Source: JASGDN01 sp049840815 (lineage in GTDB: Bacteria > Chloroflexota > Chloroflexia > Thermomicrobiales > UBA6265). From it: DNA of 64,000 nucleotides. The notes below the pieces were generated by a model. The model saw only the letters and a list, made by a program, of their open reading frames with translations. It had not been told where the DNA came from and did no database searches. The position numbers and the translations under genes were made by a program. Within the stretch, counting starts at the first letter, position 1. Each line of letters opens with the position of its first letter. Shown here piece by piece: positions 7,450 through 15,561 of this stretch. The stretch spans positions 62,001 to 126,000 of the forward strand of contig JASGJI010000019.1 in the NCBI GenBank assembly GCA_049840815.1, in the 5' to 3' direction.

Positions 7450-9564
7450 CTACGGCGCGGGCGTCGCATCCGCGTTCGGCGTCGCGACCGGCGATGCCAC
7501 CGGCGTTCCTTCCGCCTCCGCCTGGAACATCGCCTCGATCTGCGGCCAGAGCGCATCCTGCGCCGCACTCAGTACCTCGTCACCCGGATCGAGCAGGTTG
7601 TCCCGCGTCGCGGGTACCACCACCGTCGGCGCCACGCCCGTTCCCTCGATATAGAGCGCATCACCCCGGAACGAGCCCAGCACCGAGGCCTGGAAGTACG
7701 TGTCATCCGGCAGCGCCCACTGCGCCACGCCCGCCTCGATGCCCGCCGACGGCGTGTAGCCGACGATCGCCACGTGCGGATTCAGCGACATCGCCCCCGC
7801 AAAGATCTCGCAGGCACTCGCGCAGGCATCGTCCACCAGCACCGCCACCGGATACGGCCACTGCACCGGACTCGGGTCCACCTGCAACGTCCCCGCCGGA
7901 ACCAGCTCGTGGTTGTCGTTCAGCTGCATGTCTTCGTTCACCACGTACCGCGTATCGGTGAAGCTCCCCGCGAAGTAGAGCGACCCGGTCGCGTATCCAC
8001 CCCCGTTGTCGCGCACATCCACGATCAGGCCGACCGCCCCCAGCGAAAGCAGGTTGTTCAACGCGTAATCCCATGCCGTCGTCATCAGGATCGGATCGGC
8101 GAAGAACGTGTTGATCTTGATGTACCCGATGCCGGACGGCAGCATCTTCGCCACAATCGGGAGGCCGGAATAGTCTTCGCCCTCCGTCGAAATCATCGTG
8201 TTCGCCGCCACATCACGGCCGTCGATATCCTCGGAGAACGTCAATGTCGCCTTCTGGTCCGCACCATCCGGATTCCGGAAGGCAACGTCGACCGTATCGC
8301 CCAGGACACCTCGCGTCAGGAATGTGAACTGCTCGTTCTTGATCGCGTGCTCGCTCGATTGCGAGATGATCAGCGGTTCGTCGGCCACGGCGTCCAGGAT
8401 CGGCTTCCCGTTCCAGGTGTCGATCACCGCGCCCAGTTCGATCCCGGCCTTGTCGGCGGGCAGCCCCTCCGTCACCGAGATCACGATCACATCGCCCTCG
8501 TCGGTCTCCGCCAGGCGCATGCCCAATCGGCCCCCGATCGAGTCATAGATAGCCTGGGGCGGCGAGGAACTCACGTGACCGTCATGGAACTCCAGCGAGA
8601 AGGCGTAGATCGCCGCCTGGAAAGCGTCCTTGTCCTTCTCTTTCTGCGCCTGCTCCACCATCGGGCGATACTTCGCGGCCAGCGCGTCGAAATCGAGGCC
8701 CTTGATATCGGCGTAGACGTACTGTGCCTTCATGTCCTTGATCAGCGCGTCGAACGCCTCCGTGTAGGACATGTGGCTATAGTCGGTGAAGCCGTCGTCC
8801 CCCTCGATGATGGGGATGTTCTCCGTCGCCTTGCGCTCCACCGTGAATGGATCGGTGCCGAGATCGACCACCGACCACCCGGCCGGGATCGGCCCCACCG
8901 GGTCATCCTCGGTGAAGAGCTTGCCGTCGGGCCCCAGCCCCGTCGGGAAGACCTGCTTGTCATCCGGCGCCCACACCACGACGCGCCCGCCGATGATGTC
9001 GTAGTCCCCCACGCTGAACTTCAGCGAGGAATACCCGAACGTGCCGATCTCCTGCGGGCTGATGAAGGGATCGCCCTGCTGGTTCGCCATGAACTCGACG
9101 GAGTAGACCTGCACGCCCTTCGCGTTCGGGTCCTTCGCATCGAAGGAGAAGCTCGTGCCCTGCGGCGCGATCGGCAGGTCGATCCGGAACCCCGCCCCTG
9201 TCGAAAGGTCGCCGTCGATCTGCCCCAGGACCTGACCCGTCAGGGTGATATCGGGCGCAGGAGTCGGCGTCGCATCCGGATCGGGCGTCGCGACCGGCGT
9301 CGCATCGTCGGCCGTCTCCGAGGTCATCAACGGAATCAGGTCCATCAGCAACATGTAGTGCTGGGAAAAGGTGGAGATGAAGTCCGGGTTGGTGATCGTG
9401 ATGCTCCCGGTGAGCGTGGCCACCCCGCCATCATCCGGATCTTGCGCCCCAACCAGCCCGGCCAACCCAGGCGTGAGCGCCGAGATGAGCATCAGGGCGA
9501 TCAGGGCGAGCGACAAGCCCGACCGCGTCACGAACGAACGTGAGTGACGATGACTCGACATCAT
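7450..9564 (-). CDS. Secreted S41-family (C-terminal processing peptidase-like) protein, atypical active site
   Basis: 704 aa with a clear signal peptide (basic N-terminus, then LSLALIALMLISAL) and export to the cell surface. A Pro/Thr linker (ATPVATPDPDATPTP) lies near residue 100 and another closes the C-terminus. The middle has a PDZ-like segment (GRLGMRLAETDEGDVIVISV), the S41 fold markers VDVRDNGGGYATGS and VLVDDACASACEIFAGAM, and the closing EGTGVAPTVVVP. The expected nucleophile is Ser583. The Lys expected ~25 residues later (FGKG in Prc/CtpB) is missing; the stretch reads YTPSAGIEAG. It may use another general base, as tricorn-like S41 members do, or be a non-peptidase binder. Confidence 0.85.
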   Translation of the reverse strand: MMSSHRHSRSFVTRSGLSLALIALMLISALTPGLAGLVGAQDPDDGGVATLTGSITITNPDFISTFSQHYMLLMDLIPLMTSETADDATPVATPDPDATPTPAPDITLTGQVLGQIDGDLSTGAGFRIDLPIAPQGTSFSFDAKDPNAKGVQVYSVEFMANQQGDPFISPQEIGTFGYSSLKFSVGDYDIIGGRVVVWAPDDKQVFPTGLGPDGKLFTEDDPVGPIPAGWSVVDLGTDPFTVERKATENIPIIEGDDGFTDYSHMSYTEAFDALIKDMKAQYVYADIKGLDFDALAAKYRPMVEQAQKEKDKDAFQAAIYAFSLEFHDGHVSSSPPQAIYDSIGGRLGMRLAETDEGDVIVISVTEGLPADKAGIELGAVIDTWNGKPILDAVADEPLIISQSSEHAIKNEQFTFLTRGVLGDTVDVAFRNPDGADQKATLTFSEDIDGRDVAANTMISTEGEDYSGLPIVAKMLPSGIGYIKINTFFADPILMTTAWDYALNNLLSLGAVGLIVDVRDNGGGYATGSLYFAGSFTDTRYVVNEDMQLNDNHELVPAGTLQVDPSPVQWPYPVAVLVDDACASACEIFAGAMSLNPHVAIVGYTPSAGIEAGVAQWALPDDTYFQASVLGSFRGDALYIEGTGVAPTVVVPATRDNLLDPGDEVLSAAQDALWPQIEAMFQAEAEGTPVASPVATPNADATPAP

Positions 9565-9735
9565 GACGGAACTCCCCGTATGCCGGATGGACGACTCGAC
9601 GGAAGACGCGCGACTGCCAAACCGTATGGATGTTGATCTCGGACCAACCTCCGAGCGACCTCGAACATGCGGGGGGATGCCCGTCTTGTGTGAAACCCCG
9701 GCTCACCTCCCCGACGTTCTGAGTATATCGGGAGA

Positions 9736-10212
9736 TCAGCGTTTCTGGGCGAGCAGGGCGGCTCGTGCCTGTCCGGGTTCAGGCATCGAGATGGTGACGG
9801 TTCGTCCGCCATGCAGCGTGAGCCGCAATGCCGGACCGTGACGCAGCGTCAGGAGGAGTCCTTGACTCGGGGTCCACCAGATGCCCCACCACATCGATGA
9901 TTGCAGCGGAAGTTCAACCACATCGGCTCGCATGATCCGGTTCAGCCGGAAGCAGAATCGCGGCAACCCCAGGAGGCCGAAGCGGACCGTCACCCCGTTC
10001 GGGCCGACGGCGGTTCGCAGGCTCGATGTCGTCAGGAGGTTGAAAACGAGGGCAAGGAGCATGATGGCGACCGGGATCAGGAACGATGCCGATGCCCACG
10101 CTCCCTTGCTCATCGCCCCCATGACGAGCAGGGGAACAGCAAGCAGGGACGACAGCCAGAGCATGGGCCAGTTGGTTGAACGACCGGTGTACACACGAAC
10201 AACGTCGGTCAT
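9736..10212 (-). CDS. Small membrane protein with PH-like domain
   Basis: 158 aa. Two hydrophobic helices (about 17-34 and 42-62) are followed by a cytoplasmic beta-rich part (LRTAVGPNGVTVRFGLLGLPRFCFRLNRI…VTISMPEP), which looks like the bacterial PH/YdbT-type domain. Its ATG overlaps the stop of the GntR regulator by four bases, with GGGAGG just upstream, so the two are translationally coupled. YtrA-type regulators are commonly followed by membrane proteins of an exporter or envelope-stress unit; here only this one is present. Its function is unknown. Confidence 0.75.
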   Translation of the reverse strand: MTDVVRVYTGRSTNWPMLWLSSLLAVPLLVMGAMSKGAWASASFLIPVAIMLLALVFNLLTTSSLRTAVGPNGVTVRFGLLGLPRFCFRLNRIMRADVVELPLQSSMWWGIWWTPSQGLLLTLRHGPALRLTLHGGRTVTISMPEPGQARAALLAQKR

Positions 10213-10556
10213 GGGGCCTCCCGGATGAGGTGAATCAGCGCCTCCCGGTCCAGTCCATGCTGGGAGCCAAGGGAGATAAGGGTTTGCACGAGGTCGAGGA
10301 TCGTGGCGTCGGTGCGGGGCGCATGCACGATACGCACGGGCCGGCCCCGGCGGAAATCGAGGATCCCGTCGTCGCGCAGCTGGCGATAGGCCGTCAGGAC
10401 CGTGTTGCGGTCGACTGCCAGATCTTCTGCAAGCTCCGCGGCGGGAGGGAGCGGTTCTCCGACAACAAGGTCTCCTGACGCGAGCGCGCGACGGATTATC
10501 GTGACGATCTGATCGCGCAACGGCAATGGTGAGGTGTGGTCAATCGTCCAAATCAT
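10209..10556 (-). CDS. GntR-family regulator, YtrA type
   Basis: 115 aa, the short YtrA layout: winged helix at about 8-75 (PLPLRDQIVTIIRRALASGD, LPPAAELAEDLAVDRNTVLTAYRQLRDDGIL) and a short C-terminal dimerisation helix pair with no ligand domain. YtrA regulators repress their own operons. The gene leads a two-gene unit with the PH-like membrane protein (ATGA overlap). Its own promoter carries CTAG half-sites that could be the operator. Confidence 0.88.
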   Translation of the reverse strand: MIWTIDHTSPLPLRDQIVTIIRRALASGDLVVGEPLPPAAELAEDLAVDRNTVLTAYRQLRDDGILDFRRGRPVRIVHAPRTDATILDLVQTLISLGSQHGLDREALIHLIREAP

Positions 10557-10566
10557 GATACCAATA

Positions 10567-10595
10567 AAACTAGCACTAACATCTAGGCGTGTAAA
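10567..10595 (-). promoter_or_regulatory. Promoter and likely autoregulatory operator of the GntR gene
   Basis: Read on the minus strand: TTTACA (10595-10590), 17-bp spacer, TAGTTT (10572-10567). Two CTAG tetrads at 10570-10573 and 10583-10586 straddle the -10 region. This AT-rich patch stands out against GC-rich surroundings. Operator role is inference from the YtrA family habit. Confidence 0.5.
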
Positions 10596-10650
10596 GACAT
10601 TCCCGCTCCCGGATGTACTGCACGTTCTGTGACATGGCCATCAATCACGT

Positions 10651-10735
10651 CCCGGGCGGGTGTTCTGGCGCGAAGCGCCATCAGCTTCCTCGTAGTCGTG
10701 GGAAGCCGTCTTCTGTGGCGCCTACCCGCCCCATC
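10651..10735. other. Structured noncoding stretch (nested hairpins)
   Basis: GGGCGGGT (10654-10661) pairs with ACCCGCCC (10724-10731). Inside are TGGCGC-GAA-GCGCCA (10666-10680) and CTTCC/GGAAG (10685-10689 with 10701-10705). It lies between two minus-strand genes and could be a terminator-like or REP-like structure. No coding signal is seen. Confidence 0.4.
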
Positions 10736-10824
10736 ACGAAACCCCGCTCCCGGCGGTTACAAGCCAGATCAGGAATCGTGAATGTTCGCGTTGTCGAGAA
10801 AGGGCCGAGCGCCCAACAACCGGA

Positions 10825-11445
10825 CTACCGCGAGCAGGCGCCCCACATCCCGAGATGATCCGCCTGCGCCTCCCGCTCCGCGCCGGCCAGTTCGTCATCG
10901 TATTCGTCGTCCGGGCGGTAGTGGCGGGCATCGGCATACCCCCCACGCACGAGGATCTCCGAGACGAGGAACGCCTCGCCGGTATCGCCATCGAGAATCC
11001 AGACGTGACGCAATCGTCGACCGTACTGGTCCTCATCGCTCACGTCCCGGCTGACCCACACCACGCTTCCAACCGGCAGCAACTGCTTCAGGCGCGTGCT
11101 CGCCTCCGGGCCATAGCATTCCACCGGCGAGTTCGGCTTCACCGATTCCGGCGCATTGATGCCGATGATCCGGGTCACGTAGTACCAGTCGTCGTTCGGA
11201 TAGGTCAATTGCAGCGTGTCCCCATCGACGACCTTGTGAACGATCATCTTCTCCGCATCGGCCGGCAGCTCCCGCGGCTCCGCGCCATCGACCGTGAACG
11301 TGTCAGTCCACTCGTCCGCCGTCGGGGTCGGCGTCGTCCGTGCCGCCGCGACGACCCCCGTCGCGCCTCCCGTCGCGAACGCCATCATTGGCACCAGCAG
11401 CGCAAGCAGCCCCAACCCACTCCACACACCACGCATGAACCGCAT
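10825..11445 (-). CDS. Secreted thermonuclease-like (SNase) protein
   Basis: About 206 aa: an N-terminal signal segment (GLGLLALLVPMMAFA), a short TTPTPTADE linker, then a staphylococcal-nuclease domain. Markers are IVHKVVDGDTLQLTY, the metal/phosphate-site GINAPES, VECYGPEAS and DQYGRRLRHVWI, ending RAQ/GLW-like QADHLGMWGACS. The frame opens at 11463, but an AGGAGG lies inside that extension, so ATG 11445 (or 11436) is the likelier start. Secreted SNase enzymes cut DNA or RNA outside the cell, usually with calcium. It is transcribed away from the thiamine operon. Confidence 0.88.
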   Translation of the reverse strand: MRFMRGVWSGLGLLALLVPMMAFATGGATGVVAAARTTPTPTADEWTDTFTVDGAEPRELPADAEKMIVHKVVDGDTLQLTYPNDDWYYVTRIIGINAPESVKPNSPVECYGPEASTRLKQLLPVGSVVWVSRDVSDEDQYGRRLRHVWILDGDTGEAFLVSEILVRGGYADARHYRPDDEYDDELAGAEREAQADHLGMWGACSR

Positions 11446-11548
11446 CCATCCTCCTGTTCTCATGAGATATCACCCGTCATGGTGGGACGATACCACGCGC
11501 ACCCCGCTACGGAAGGCTGGCTGGACACGCGTGCTACCATCACCTCAA

Positions 11549-11640
11549 CGCGCTGGGGGTGCCCGCCCGTCCCACCCGGACGGCTGGCTGAGAGAGTCCC
11601 TTCGAACCTGACCCGGTTAGGACCGGCGGAGGAAAGTGCG
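11549..11640 (+). promoter_or_regulatory. TPP riboswitch aptamer (THI element)
   Basis: The conserved TPP core is present: GGGGTGCC, GGCTGAGAGAGTCCCTTCGAACCTGACC, GGTTAG and GGAGGAAAGTG. P1 can form between CGCGCT (11549-11554) and AGTGCG (11635-11640), with one G-U pair. An extra stem (CCGTCC/GGACGG) fills the optional P3 position. The downstream genes are thiE and thiS-thiG, which is the expected context for thiamine-pyrophosphate repression. Confidence 0.95.
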
Positions 11641-11694
11641 ACGAGTTCGATTCCGGTCAGGGTTTTCCGATCCCGGCTCGCCCGTCCCCACATC

Positions 11695-11725
11695 CACCCC
11701 GTCGATCGCCCAGCGATCCGGGGTG
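11695..11725 (+). terminator. Expression-platform hairpin of the TPP riboswitch
   Basis: CACCCCG (11695-11701) pairs with CGGGGTG (11719-11725). Between them GATCGC-CCA-GCGATC forms a second perfect stem, stacked with a 2-nt bulge. TTGTCGTTT follows. This looks like an intrinsic terminator used when TPP is bound; the alternative is masking of the AGGAGG at 11751. Confidence 0.7.
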
Positions 11726-11771
11726 TTGTCGTTTCACGCAGTCACACTGTAGGAGGCGTCGGGGAAGTCGC

Positions 11772-12467
11772 ATGATCCAGCCTGACAAGGTCCATCGCCA
11801 CCACCTCCAACTCATCGCCGATCCCGCCACCATCCTCGACGATGCCGGCTACGAGCGGGTCCATGCCTCCATGCATGCCGGCCTCGATTCCGTCCAGGTG
11901 CGCGGTCCTAGCGCCTCCGCCCGTGAGGTCCTGGAGGCCGCCCAACGCCTGCTCCCCTGCGCCTCCGGGCAAGGCGTTGTCGTCACCATCAACGACCGCG
12001 CCGATGTCGCCCTCGTGCTGCTTCCTACCCGTCGCGCCACGCGTGGCGGCCTTATCGTCCCCGTCGGCGTGCATCTCGGCGCCCGCTCGCTCCCCGTCGG
12101 CCTCGTTCGTCAGCACCTGCCGCTGCCATTCGTCGGGGTCTCCGTCCACACCCTCGCGGAGGGCGTCGCTGCCGCGGCCGACGGCGCGGACTACGTCACC
12201 TTCGGCCACATCTACCCGACCCCCTCCCACCCCGGCGAGCCCCCGGCGGGAATCGGCCGCCTGCGAGAGCTCGTCGATGCGGTCGGCATCCCCGTCTTCG
12301 CGATCGGCGGCATCGACGCCACGAACGTCCAGGAGGTGCTCCACGCCGGAGCAACCGGTGTCGCGGTCATCTCCGCCATCCTCCGCGCCGACGATCCCGC
12401 CGCCGCGACCGCCACCCTGCGCGCCGTCCTCGACGACGACGCCCGTCACCGCATCGGCCCCCACTGA
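11772..12467 (+). CDS. thiE: Thiamine-phosphate synthase, ThiE/TenI family
   Basis: 231 aa with a TIM-barrel layout: LQLIADP, AGLDSVQVRG, VVTINDRADVAL, GVHLG, GVSVHTLAEG, DYVTFGHIYPTPSHPG, PVFAIGGI and GVAVISAIL. These match the strand-by-strand signature of ThiE, which joins the HMP-pyrophosphate and thiazole-phosphate halves into thiamine phosphate in the cytosol. Position just after a TPP riboswitch and before thiS-thiG supports the call. TenI, a thiazole aromatase of the same fold, cannot be fully excluded because the canonical QLREK segment is QVRGPSA here. Confidence 0.87.
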   Translation: MIQPDKVHRHHLQLIADPATILDDAGYERVHASMHAGLDSVQVRGPSASAREVLEAAQRLLPCASGQGVVVTINDRADVALVLLPTRRATRGGLIVPVGVHLGARSLPVGLVRQHLPLPFVGVSVHTLAEGVAAAADGADYVTFGHIYPTPSHPGEPPAGIGRLRELVDAVGIPVFAIGGIDATNVQEVLHAGATGVAVISAILRADDPAAATATLRAVLDDDARHRIGPH

Positions 12468-12508
12468 TCGCCAGGTATCGTCACCCATCATTAAGGAAGG
12501 TTCGCTTC

Positions 12509-13540
12509 ATGCAACTCACCGTCAACCAGCAGGCCATGACCCTCGATCGCCCCGCGAACACCCTCACCGTCGCCGAATTCGTCCAGGAGAAATCCCTTCC
12601 GGAAAAGGCCATCGTGATCGCCATCAATGGCGATGTCATCGTCCGCTCCGCCTGGGAATCCACCGCCATCAAGGACGGTGATGAGGTCGAAGTCGTCCGC
12701 GCCGTCTCCGGCGGCGCTCCCACCCCGGACGAAGACATCCTCACCATCGCGGGCGTCCCCTTCACCTCTCGCCTCTTCCTCGGGACAGGGAAGTACCCGG
12801 ATGCCGCCACCATGCAGGCCGCCCACGACGTCTCCGGCACCGAGATGATCACGGTCGCCATCCGCTACATGAACCTCGACGCCCTCACCGGCGATGCCCC
12901 CTCCTTGCTCGATCAGGTCGATCTAGGACGCTATCGCCTGCTCCCGAACACTGCCGGTGCCTACACCGTCGCCGACGCCGTGAAGATGGCCCGCCTCGCC
13001 CGCGCCGCCACCAACACCAACTGGATCAAGCTGGAAGTCATCGGCGACCAGACCACCCTCTGGCCAGACGTCGCCACCACGATCGAGGCCACGAAGATCC
13101 TCGTCGCGGAGGGCTTCGTCGTCCTCCCCTACACCAGTCCGGACCTCGTCGCCGCCATGCGCCTGGAGGAAGCCGGCGCCGCCACCGTGATGCCGCTCGC
13201 CTCCCCTATCGGCTCCGGGCAGGGCATGCAGGACTGGAAGAGCATCGAGCGCATCATCGCCGCCGTCTCCGTGCCGGTCGTGGTCGATGCCGGGATCGGC
13301 GTCCCGTCCGATGCCGCGCTCGCGATGGAACTCGGTGCCTCCGCCGTCCTCACCAACACCGCCGTCGCCCGCGCCAACGACCCGGTCGCGATGGCCCTCG
13401 CCATGCGTAAGGGTGTGGAAGGCGGTCGCCTCGCCTACCGCGCCGGGCGCATCGCGCGCACAGAGCATGCGAACGCCTCCAGCCCGACCACCGGCGTCCC
13501 GCTCGCCAGCAGCACGGCCACCACCGGCGTCATCGAGTAG
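12509..13540 (+). CDS. thiG: Fused sulfur carrier ThiS - thiazole synthase ThiG
   Basis: 343 aa. Residues 1-69 are a ThiS ubiquitin-like carrier ending in VVRAVSGG, the normal Gly-Gly C-terminus (68-69). The chain continues without a stop through a short APTPDED linker into a full ThiG barrel (from about 75): LFLGTGKYPD, ATEMITVAIR-type strand, the Schiff-base Lys174 in WIKLEVIGD, VVLPYTSPD, VMPLASPIGSG and VVDAGIGVPSDAALAMELGASAVLTNTAVA. ThiG builds the thiazole ring using sulfur carried as a thiocarboxylate on ThiS Gly. AAGGAAGG precedes the ATG; 41 bp after thiE. The C-terminal tail is Ser/Thr-rich. Confidence 0.95.
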   Translation: MQLTVNQQAMTLDRPANTLTVAEFVQEKSLPEKAIVIAINGDVIVRSAWESTAIKDGDEVEVVRAVSGGAPTPDEDILTIAGVPFTSRLFLGTGKYPDAATMQAAHDVSGTEMITVAIRYMNLDALTGDAPSLLDQVDLGRYRLLPNTAGAYTVADAVKMARLARAATNTNWIKLEVIGDQTTLWPDVATTIEATKILVAEGFVVLPYTSPDLVAAMRLEEAGAATVMPLASPIGSGQGMQDWKSIERIIAAVSVPVVVDAGIGVPSDAALAMELGASAVLTNTAVARANDPVAMALAMRKGVEGGRLAYRAGRIARTEHANASSPTTGVPLASSTATTGVIE

Positions 13541-13646
13541 CGCCCATCCACTATCCTTCTCAACGGACGCGGCGATACGCGCCCCGTCTGATGGTCCGCG
13601 CGATCATCCAGATACGTCGATCCCGATCCCAGGAGCACGTACGCCA

Positions 13647-13949
13647 ATGCCCAAGACCACCGTCGTCATCCCCCACAGCCTTGGCAAGGACGAAGCCCTT
13701 ACCCGCCTGAAGAATCTCCTCGTCGACATGAAGGAGCGTCACGGCAGCCAGATCAGCGACTTGCAGGAGAACTGGACGGCCAACGGCGGCACCTTCTCCT
13801 TCAAGGCGATGGGTTTCAAGATCTCCGGCAAGATGGAGGTCTCCGATACCGACGTCAAGATCGAAGGCGAGTTCCCGTGGGCGGCCAAGCCGTTCCAGGG
13901 CCAGATCGAGGGCGCCATCCGCGAGCGCGCCGCCCGCCTCCTCGCCTGA
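13647..13949 (+). CDS. Polyhydroxyalkanoate-granule-type small protein (PHA_gran_rgn-like)
   Basis: 100 aa. The pattern IPHSLGKDEALTRLKNLL, LQENWTANGGTFSFKAMGF, GKMEVSDTDVKIEGEFPWAAK and the terminal helix match the short family named for polyhydroxyalkanoic-acid granule regions. The ATG at 13647 has AGGAGC 10 bp upstream; the longer open frame is not needed. No PHA synthase gene is in the window, so a granule role is only a family label. A diverged paralogue lies 350 bp downstream. Confidence 0.8.
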   Translation: MPKTTVVIPHSLGKDEALTRLKNLLVDMKERHGSQISDLQENWTANGGTFSFKAMGFKISGKMEVSDTDVKIEGEFPWAAKPFQGQIEGAIRERAARLLA

Positions 13950-14111
13950 CGAGCAGCGAGGACAGCGATGTGAGGACCGAGCGGATCGCCATCCACCTCC
14001 TCACGATCCGTTGATCCGTCACCACCCAGGCTGTGCGATCATGCCCCCGCTGCGTCCTTCGCCGGACGCGACGGGGGCATCGCTGTCTGGCCGCATGCGG
14101 TGTTCAATAGA

Positions 14112-14200
14112 TGTCATCCCGAGCAGTCAACGGATGTCATCCCGAGCGGAGCGGGCCATGTATCCCCGTGGCATTCGACACGTAGCGAAGTCGAGGGATC
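14112..14200. repeat. 'TGTCATCCCGAGC' dispersed repeat, partial copy
   Basis: The 347-bp gap between the two small PHA-like genes holds TGTCATCCCGAGC at 14112-14124 and again at 14135, then AGCGAAGTCGAGGGATC ending at 14200. The same start and end sequences frame the longer copies at 17098-17434. No gene is seen in this gap. Confidence 0.75.
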
Positions 14201-14296
14201 GGCCGCCCATGCAGGGCGTCGTGCAGGAGTGCGTTCGCGCAGCCAACGGGGGTTGACGGTGACAATGTCCTCCCCCTCGCTCATGGAGTTCCATCA

Positions 14297-14623
14297 ATGA
14301 CTGTCACCATGCCCGCACCGGTCTCCGAGACCATCACCATCCCGACCGCGATTCCTGCGACGGACGCCATCGCCCGCCTCCGCGCCGCCGAGGCCGCTGC
14401 CCGCGCCAACCCGCACTGGCTCGTACCGACCTCGCTCATGGTCGACTGGACGGAGACGACTGGAACCATCAGCGGCGTCGCCTTCGGATTCGCGGTGGAT
14501 GGCGCCATCGCCGCGACGGACGACGCCGTGACCGTCATGCTCACCACGCCGTGGACCGCGAAGGCGTTGCTCGCCACCTTCGGCCCTCGCCTCGAAGGCA
14601 CCCTGAGCACCATCCTCGCATAG
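14297..14623 (+). CDS. Diverged paralogue of the 13647 small protein
   Basis: 108 aa. Aligned with the 100-aa upstream protein it keeps the same skeleton: IPxxIP..DAIARLR, then WTETTGTISGVAFGFAVDG against WTANGGTFSFKAMGFKISG, then PWTAKALL against PWAAKPFQ, ending in LA. It differs by an N-terminal Thr/Pro-rich extension and the loss of most charged residues. GGAG lies 9 bp before the ATG. This looks like a tandem duplication followed by divergence, perhaps giving heteromeric partners. Function is unknown. Confidence 0.7.
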   Translation: MTVTMPAPVSETITIPTAIPATDAIARLRAAEAAARANPHWLVPTSLMVDWTETTGTISGVAFGFAVDGAIAATDDAVTVMLTTPWTAKALLATFGPRLEGTLSTILA

Positions 14624-14827
14624 ACGATCCTTGCCAGCCGTGTCGTTCGTCATGATCGGGAGTCTGGTAGCCCTTGATCACTCCGCCCGTTCCGGCGAGT
14701 AGCGAAAGAGGTCGTCCCCTGTGATCGGGGTACCAATGCTCAATGGGGATTCGGCTCGCGGTACAATGCCGAGGGATTCCATCGTTCGGCTTCACGTGGT
14801 GCCGTGCCCATTAGGAGACCATGAATC

Positions 14828-15457
14828 GTGACATTCGATCACTGGTTGGCGTTCGTCGCCGCCACCGTTGTGCTGCTTTCGATCCCAGGTCCGACCACCA
14901 TCCTGGTCATCTCCCATGCGATCAGTCACGGCCGAACGGCTGCCAAGGCGACGGTGACAGGCGTTGCCCTTGGTGACCTCTGCGCAATGACCGCGTCGAT
15001 CGTCGGTCTGGGCGCGGTCCTCTCCGCCTCGGCGACGCTGTTCATGATCGTCAAGGTGGCTGGAGCGGCGTACCTCGTCTTTCTCGGCATACGGTTGTGG
15101 CAGGCGGACACCGGCCATCTTGGCTTGCTCGATGCCCATGAGCCGGAGTCCTATCACCCTCGGCGCATCTTCCTGCACTCGTTCGCCGTGACGGTTCTGA
15201 ATCCCAAGAGCATCGTGTTCTTCGTGGCATTCCTTCCCCAGTTCCTTGATGCCAGTCGACCGATGCTACCCCAGTTCCTGGCGTTCGTGGCCACCTTCGT
15301 GGCGTTGTCGCTGGGCTTCTCCACGACCTGGAGTCTCGTAGCAACCGCTGCCCGGAGCGCGATTCGCCAGCCATGGGTTCAGCGGATCGTGAACCGGACT
15401 GGTGGCTCAATGATGATCGGGGCCGGATTGTTCTCGATCCTCTGGAAGCGTGGGTAG
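14828..15457 (+). CDS. LysE/RhtB-family amino-acid exporter
   Basis: 209 aa with five to six membrane helices. Family signatures: IPGPTTILVISHAISHGRTA near the N-terminus, GAAYLVFLGIRLW in the middle, and FLHSFAVTVLNPKSIVFFVAFLPQF. These inner-membrane proteins export amino acids or their derivatives. The GTG at 14828 has AGGAG 10 bp upstream. A TACAAT box at 14762-14767 could serve as its -10. It stands alone between the PHA-like genes and the S10 gene. Confidence 0.9.
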   Translation: MTFDHWLAFVAATVVLLSIPGPTTILVISHAISHGRTAAKATVTGVALGDLCAMTASIVGLGAVLSASATLFMIVKVAGAAYLVFLGIRLWQADTGHLGLLDAHEPESYHPRRIFLHSFAVTVLNPKSIVFFVAFLPQFLDASRPMLPQFLAFVATFVALSLGFSTTWSLVATAARSAIRQPWVQRIVNRTGGSMMIGAGLFSILWKRG

Positions 15458-15561
15458 GTTCATTCCCCAATCCCGCGTCCTCGGCTAGACTGACCCCCGG
15501 ACAACCAATCGCCCCTCCCAGACCTCGTCCGGGACCACCCCACGCAAGGAGCACCCTCCCC

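Noticed and set aside
7408..9543. 711-aa open frame on the plus strand
   Set aside because: It is the antisense shadow of the S41-like gene; the product is Arg/His-rich with no domain, while the minus-strand frame has a signal peptide and family motifs.
11600..11625. TTCGAACC, resembling a tRNA T-loop
   Set aside because: It belongs to the TPP riboswitch core; no acceptor stem or anticodon arm can be drawn.
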